Positions 62,463-64,000 of a stretch of DNA of 64,000 nucleotides are shown in pieces. The stretch is from the NCBI GenBank assembly GCA_020636745.1, contig JACJXH010000009.1:62001-126000 (forward strand). Direction: 5' to 3'. Each line of letters starts with the position of its first letter. The stretch's first letter is position 1. The notes under the pieces were generated by a model. That model was given only the letters and a program-made list of their open reading frames with translations. It did no database searches and was not told where the DNA came from. The position numbers were made by a program, and so were the translations under genes. The stretch comes from Lentimicrobiaceae bacterium. GTDB lineage: Bacteria > Bacteroidota > Bacteroidia > Bacteroidales > Lentimicrobiaceae.

Positions 62463-62679
62463 GTTGGTCTATCAATATCGCCTGGTAGCCGGCTTCGCTG
62501 AATGCCTTTGAAATTTTTATCGTGTCTTCCTCCGAATCTGATTCTACCTGCATAAGCTTATCAGCATGCGTAAGGTCTACTTCCCAATGGTGTATGGTTT
62601 CAATGGCATCAAGTGCTGGTTTTACTGCGGCAATGCACCCATTGCATTTCAGATTGGTTTTAAAGGTAACTATTTTCAT
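62458..62679 (-). CDS. HMA heavy-metal-binding protein
   Basis: 73 residues from the ATG at 62679; a longer upstream frame has no start-like context. KCNGCIAAVKPALDAI is an HMA (heavy-metal-associated) fold motif with its two metal-binding cysteines, with the usual two helices and a C-terminal SEAGYQAIL. It probably carries Cu(I) in the cytoplasm. It is the last gene of a unit with the CDF and Cu-ATPase genes, 120 bp after the CDF gene. Confidence 0.85.
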   Translation of the reverse strand: MKIVTFKTNLKCNGCIAAVKPALDAIETIHHWEVDLTHADKLMQVESDSEEDTIKISKAFSEAGYQAILIDQQ

Positions 62680-62799
62680 TTTGGTCTGATTTAAGTTGAT
62701 TTTGGGTGAGTAAAGTGAATTTGAACAGCCGATTGATGAATAGTGGCTGCTTGATGTAGCGTTCAATAACAGTCTGTAAGTTTGATTTCTCTCAGATGA

Positions 62800-63705
62800 T
62801 TAACAATTGTTCAGTTGGCAATGTTCGTCATGTGTGTCAATTTCAATCGTAACGAATTCAAACCCTTTTTCTGAAAGAAACCGGCGTACCTGTTGTTTGA
62901 TTTCAGGGAACTGTTCAGCTTTAATGTCTGACTTAGTGACTATATGCAAGGTGTACACATGAATCATTCCATCAATGGTCCAGGTTCTTACATCGTGAAT
63001 GCCTTCAATTCCATTGATTTCAAGGATGGCGGCTGCTATTTCGTTTCCGTTGGCTTTTTCGGGTGTAGCCTGTAAAAATATGCGTAAGGCATCGCGCAGA
63101 TTGCGTAAAGCATTAAAAATAATATACAGGGCAATGCCAATGGCAAGGGCGGCGTCTATCCATTTTAAACCGGTGTATTTCATGATTAATGCACCGGCCA
63201 GAACGGCAATCCAGCCAAGAGTATCCTCCATCAGGTGAAGTCTTACAACTCTCTGGTTCAATGATTGGCCGCCTTTCAGTCGTAAAACTGCCGCTCCGTT
63301 AAAGATGATTCCAAGTAATGCCAGCACAATCATTCCTGTTTCATTAACCTGCGAAGGTTTTAATAACATAGGGATGGCCTGGGTGAGTACAAACACAGAT
63401 GCCGCCAACAGAAATGCAGCATTGATCAAGGCGGCAAGTACCGGAAATCTTTTATAACCATAAGTATAGCGACTGTCAGGTTTTCGTTGGGCCAGTTTTT
63501 CAGAATACCAGGCCAGACCAAGCGAAATGGTGTCGCCCAGATCGTGAACAGCGTCAGAAATAATAGCGATTGAATTGGTTAGAATCCCTCCGACAATTTC
63601 AATGATGGTGAAAACAGCATTCAGCGTAAATGCAATAGCTATATTTTCTTTCGCATCCTGACTGGAAGGGGAGGTTGGGTGATGCAGGTGATGATGATCG
63701 GACAT
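62800..63705 (-). CDS. Cation diffusion facilitator, CzcD-like
   Basis: 301 residues with a His-rich N-terminus (HHHLHH), six transmembrane helices and a cytoplasmic C-terminal domain (about 205-300). Metal site residues D51, H54 and D58 in SDAVHDLGD of helix 2 and the H/D pair in HLMEDTLGWI of helix 5 match Zn/Co/Cd-exporting CDF transporters. The C-terminus ends with cysteine and histidine residues (DTHDEHCQL). It exports divalent metal using proton antiport. It starts 1 bp after the stop of the Cu-ATPase gene, which indicates coupling. Confidence 0.93.
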   Translation of the reverse strand: MSDHHHLHHPTSPSSQDAKENIAIAFTLNAVFTIIEIVGGILTNSIAIISDAVHDLGDTISLGLAWYSEKLAQRKPDSRYTYGYKRFPVLAALINAAFLLAASVFVLTQAIPMLLKPSQVNETGMIVLALLGIIFNGAAVLRLKGGQSLNQRVVRLHLMEDTLGWIAVLAGALIMKYTGLKWIDAALAIGIALYIIFNALRNLRDALRIFLQATPEKANGNEIAAAILEINGIEGIHDVRTWTIDGMIHVYTLHIVTKSDIKAEQFPEIKQQVRRFLSEKGFEFVTIEIDTHDEHCQLNNC

Positions 63706-63706
63706 G

Positions 63707-64000
63707 TTAGTATGATTGATTTTTACGCAGCCTCAGGCTGTTGGCAACAACCGAAACTGAGCTCAACGCCATAGCTGCACTGGCTATCATTGGATTTAGT
63801 AGCTCATGGATAAATGGGTACAACAAGCCTGCGGCTATTGGTAACATTAATAAATTGTAGAAAAAGGCCCAGAAAAGATTTTGTTTGATGATTTTATTGG
63901 TTCGGGCTGAAAGCTGAATGGCTCCAACAATCTGATGGAGGCTTGAGCCGGTGATGGTAATGGCAGCTGTTTCAATAGAAGCATCTGAGCCGCTTCCCAT
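63707..64000 (-). CDS. Copper P-type ATPase, C-terminal fragment (continues beyond window)
   Basis: 97 residues of the C-terminal part are visible; the rest lies beyond the right edge. MGSGSDAS (cytoplasmic hinge region), the YN pair in NLFWAFFYNLLMLPIAAG and the MxxSS motif in AAMALSSVSVVANSLRL are the Cu(I)-binding transmembrane signatures of P1B-type ATPases such as CopA. It exports copper from the cytoplasm. It lies first in the unit with the CDF and HMA genes. Confidence 0.93.
   Translation of the reverse strand: MGSGSDASIETAAITITGSSLHQIVGAIQLSARTNKIIKQNLFWAFFYNLLMLPIAAGLLYPFIHELLNPMIASAAMALSSVSVVANSLRLRKNQSY

Noticed and set aside
2..64000. CRISPR arrays, insertion sequences, prophage or integrase genes
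   Set aside because: No regularly spaced repeats, transposase or integrase motifs, and no att-like duplications next to the tRNA genes were seen.

Overview
This window looks like chromosomal DNA of a member of the Bacteroidota, most likely class Bacteroidia. Supporting signs are many upstream elements matching the Bacteroidota -7 consensus TAnnTTTG (several with TTTG about 19-21 bp further upstream), C-terminal type IX secretion (T9SS) sorting domains on three secreted proteins, a PorE-like OmpA protein, a FeoA-FeoB fusion, and families typical of the phylum (DUF4301, DUF5063, DUF1684, a FucP-type sugar transporter beside a GH20 hexosaminidase). Fe/Mn superoxide dismutase, a thiol peroxidase and a PdxH oxidase suggest the organism tolerates or uses oxygen. 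I see no phage, insertion sequence, CRISPR array or rRNA operon. The window is mostly core genome with small accessory cassettes.

Layout. 0-6.5 kb: envelope proteins, pdxH, DUF1858 and DUF4301 proteins, a Ca2+/Na+ antiporter and a small P-loop kinase. 6.5-6.8 kb: two tRNA-Leu genes (GAG, CAG) with promoter and terminator. 6.9-9.3 kb: divergent lipase and T9SS-exported esterase. 9.4-15.1 kb: a minus-strand operon (sugar MFS transporter, nucleotidyltransferase, NahK-like kinase, GH20) fitting N-acetylhexosamine salvage. 15.5-17.3 kb: an unusual protein with nitronate-monooxygenase-like motifs. 17.8-20.8 kb: a hybrid sensor kinase. 20.8-26.0 kb: a DNA damage cassette of a short DnaE, a DinB and a divergent self-cleaving XRE-S24 regulator whose promoter carries two copies of a 17-bp palindrome. 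26.2-29.6 kb: thrS-infC-rpmI-rplT, in which infC appears to start at AUA behind a strong Shine-Dalgarno. 29.6-33.1 kb: bcp, recA, a TPR lipoprotein and an Hpt protein. 33.2-36.6 kb: FeoAB, a small membrane HExxH protein and a Cys-rich Feo partner. 36.7-42.9 kb: DUF5063, a GreA-like protein, an Omp85 protein, rplS, trmD and an SBF transporter. 43-46.8 kb: a YhdH-type reductase divergent from a succinate CoA-transferase, then a DUF481 protein. 46.8-52.2 kb: a SUKH protein, MscS, a Cys-motif PAS kinase, a stand-alone receiver and a T9SS cargo protein. 52.4-54.7 kb: ffh and folD. 54.7-60.9 kb: secreted and outer-membrane proteins including the PorE-like one. 60.9-64 kb: pepE, sodB and a metal-export operon (partial Cu P-type ATPase, CDF transporter, HMA protein).

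How the parts work together. The strongest candidate for a poorly described system is the XRE-S24/DinB/DnaE cassette. It has a LexA/UmuD-type cleavage site and Ser-Lys dyad in the regulator, a catalytically complete DinB with a clamp-binding motif in place of ImuB, and a DnaE whose PHP metal site is degenerate. No matching operator is visible at recA. A second candidate is the protein at 15.5-17.3 kb, a divergent flavin TIM-barrel-like fold with a Cys-rich C-terminal half. Several signalling parts (hybrid kinase, Cys-motif PAS kinase, receiver-only protein, Hpt protein) are scattered in the window and could form a phosphorelay, but this is inference.

Start codons were reassigned where the longest frame began at TTG or GTG, or lay upstream of a promoter-like element. 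No database search was possible; family names rest on motif recognition.
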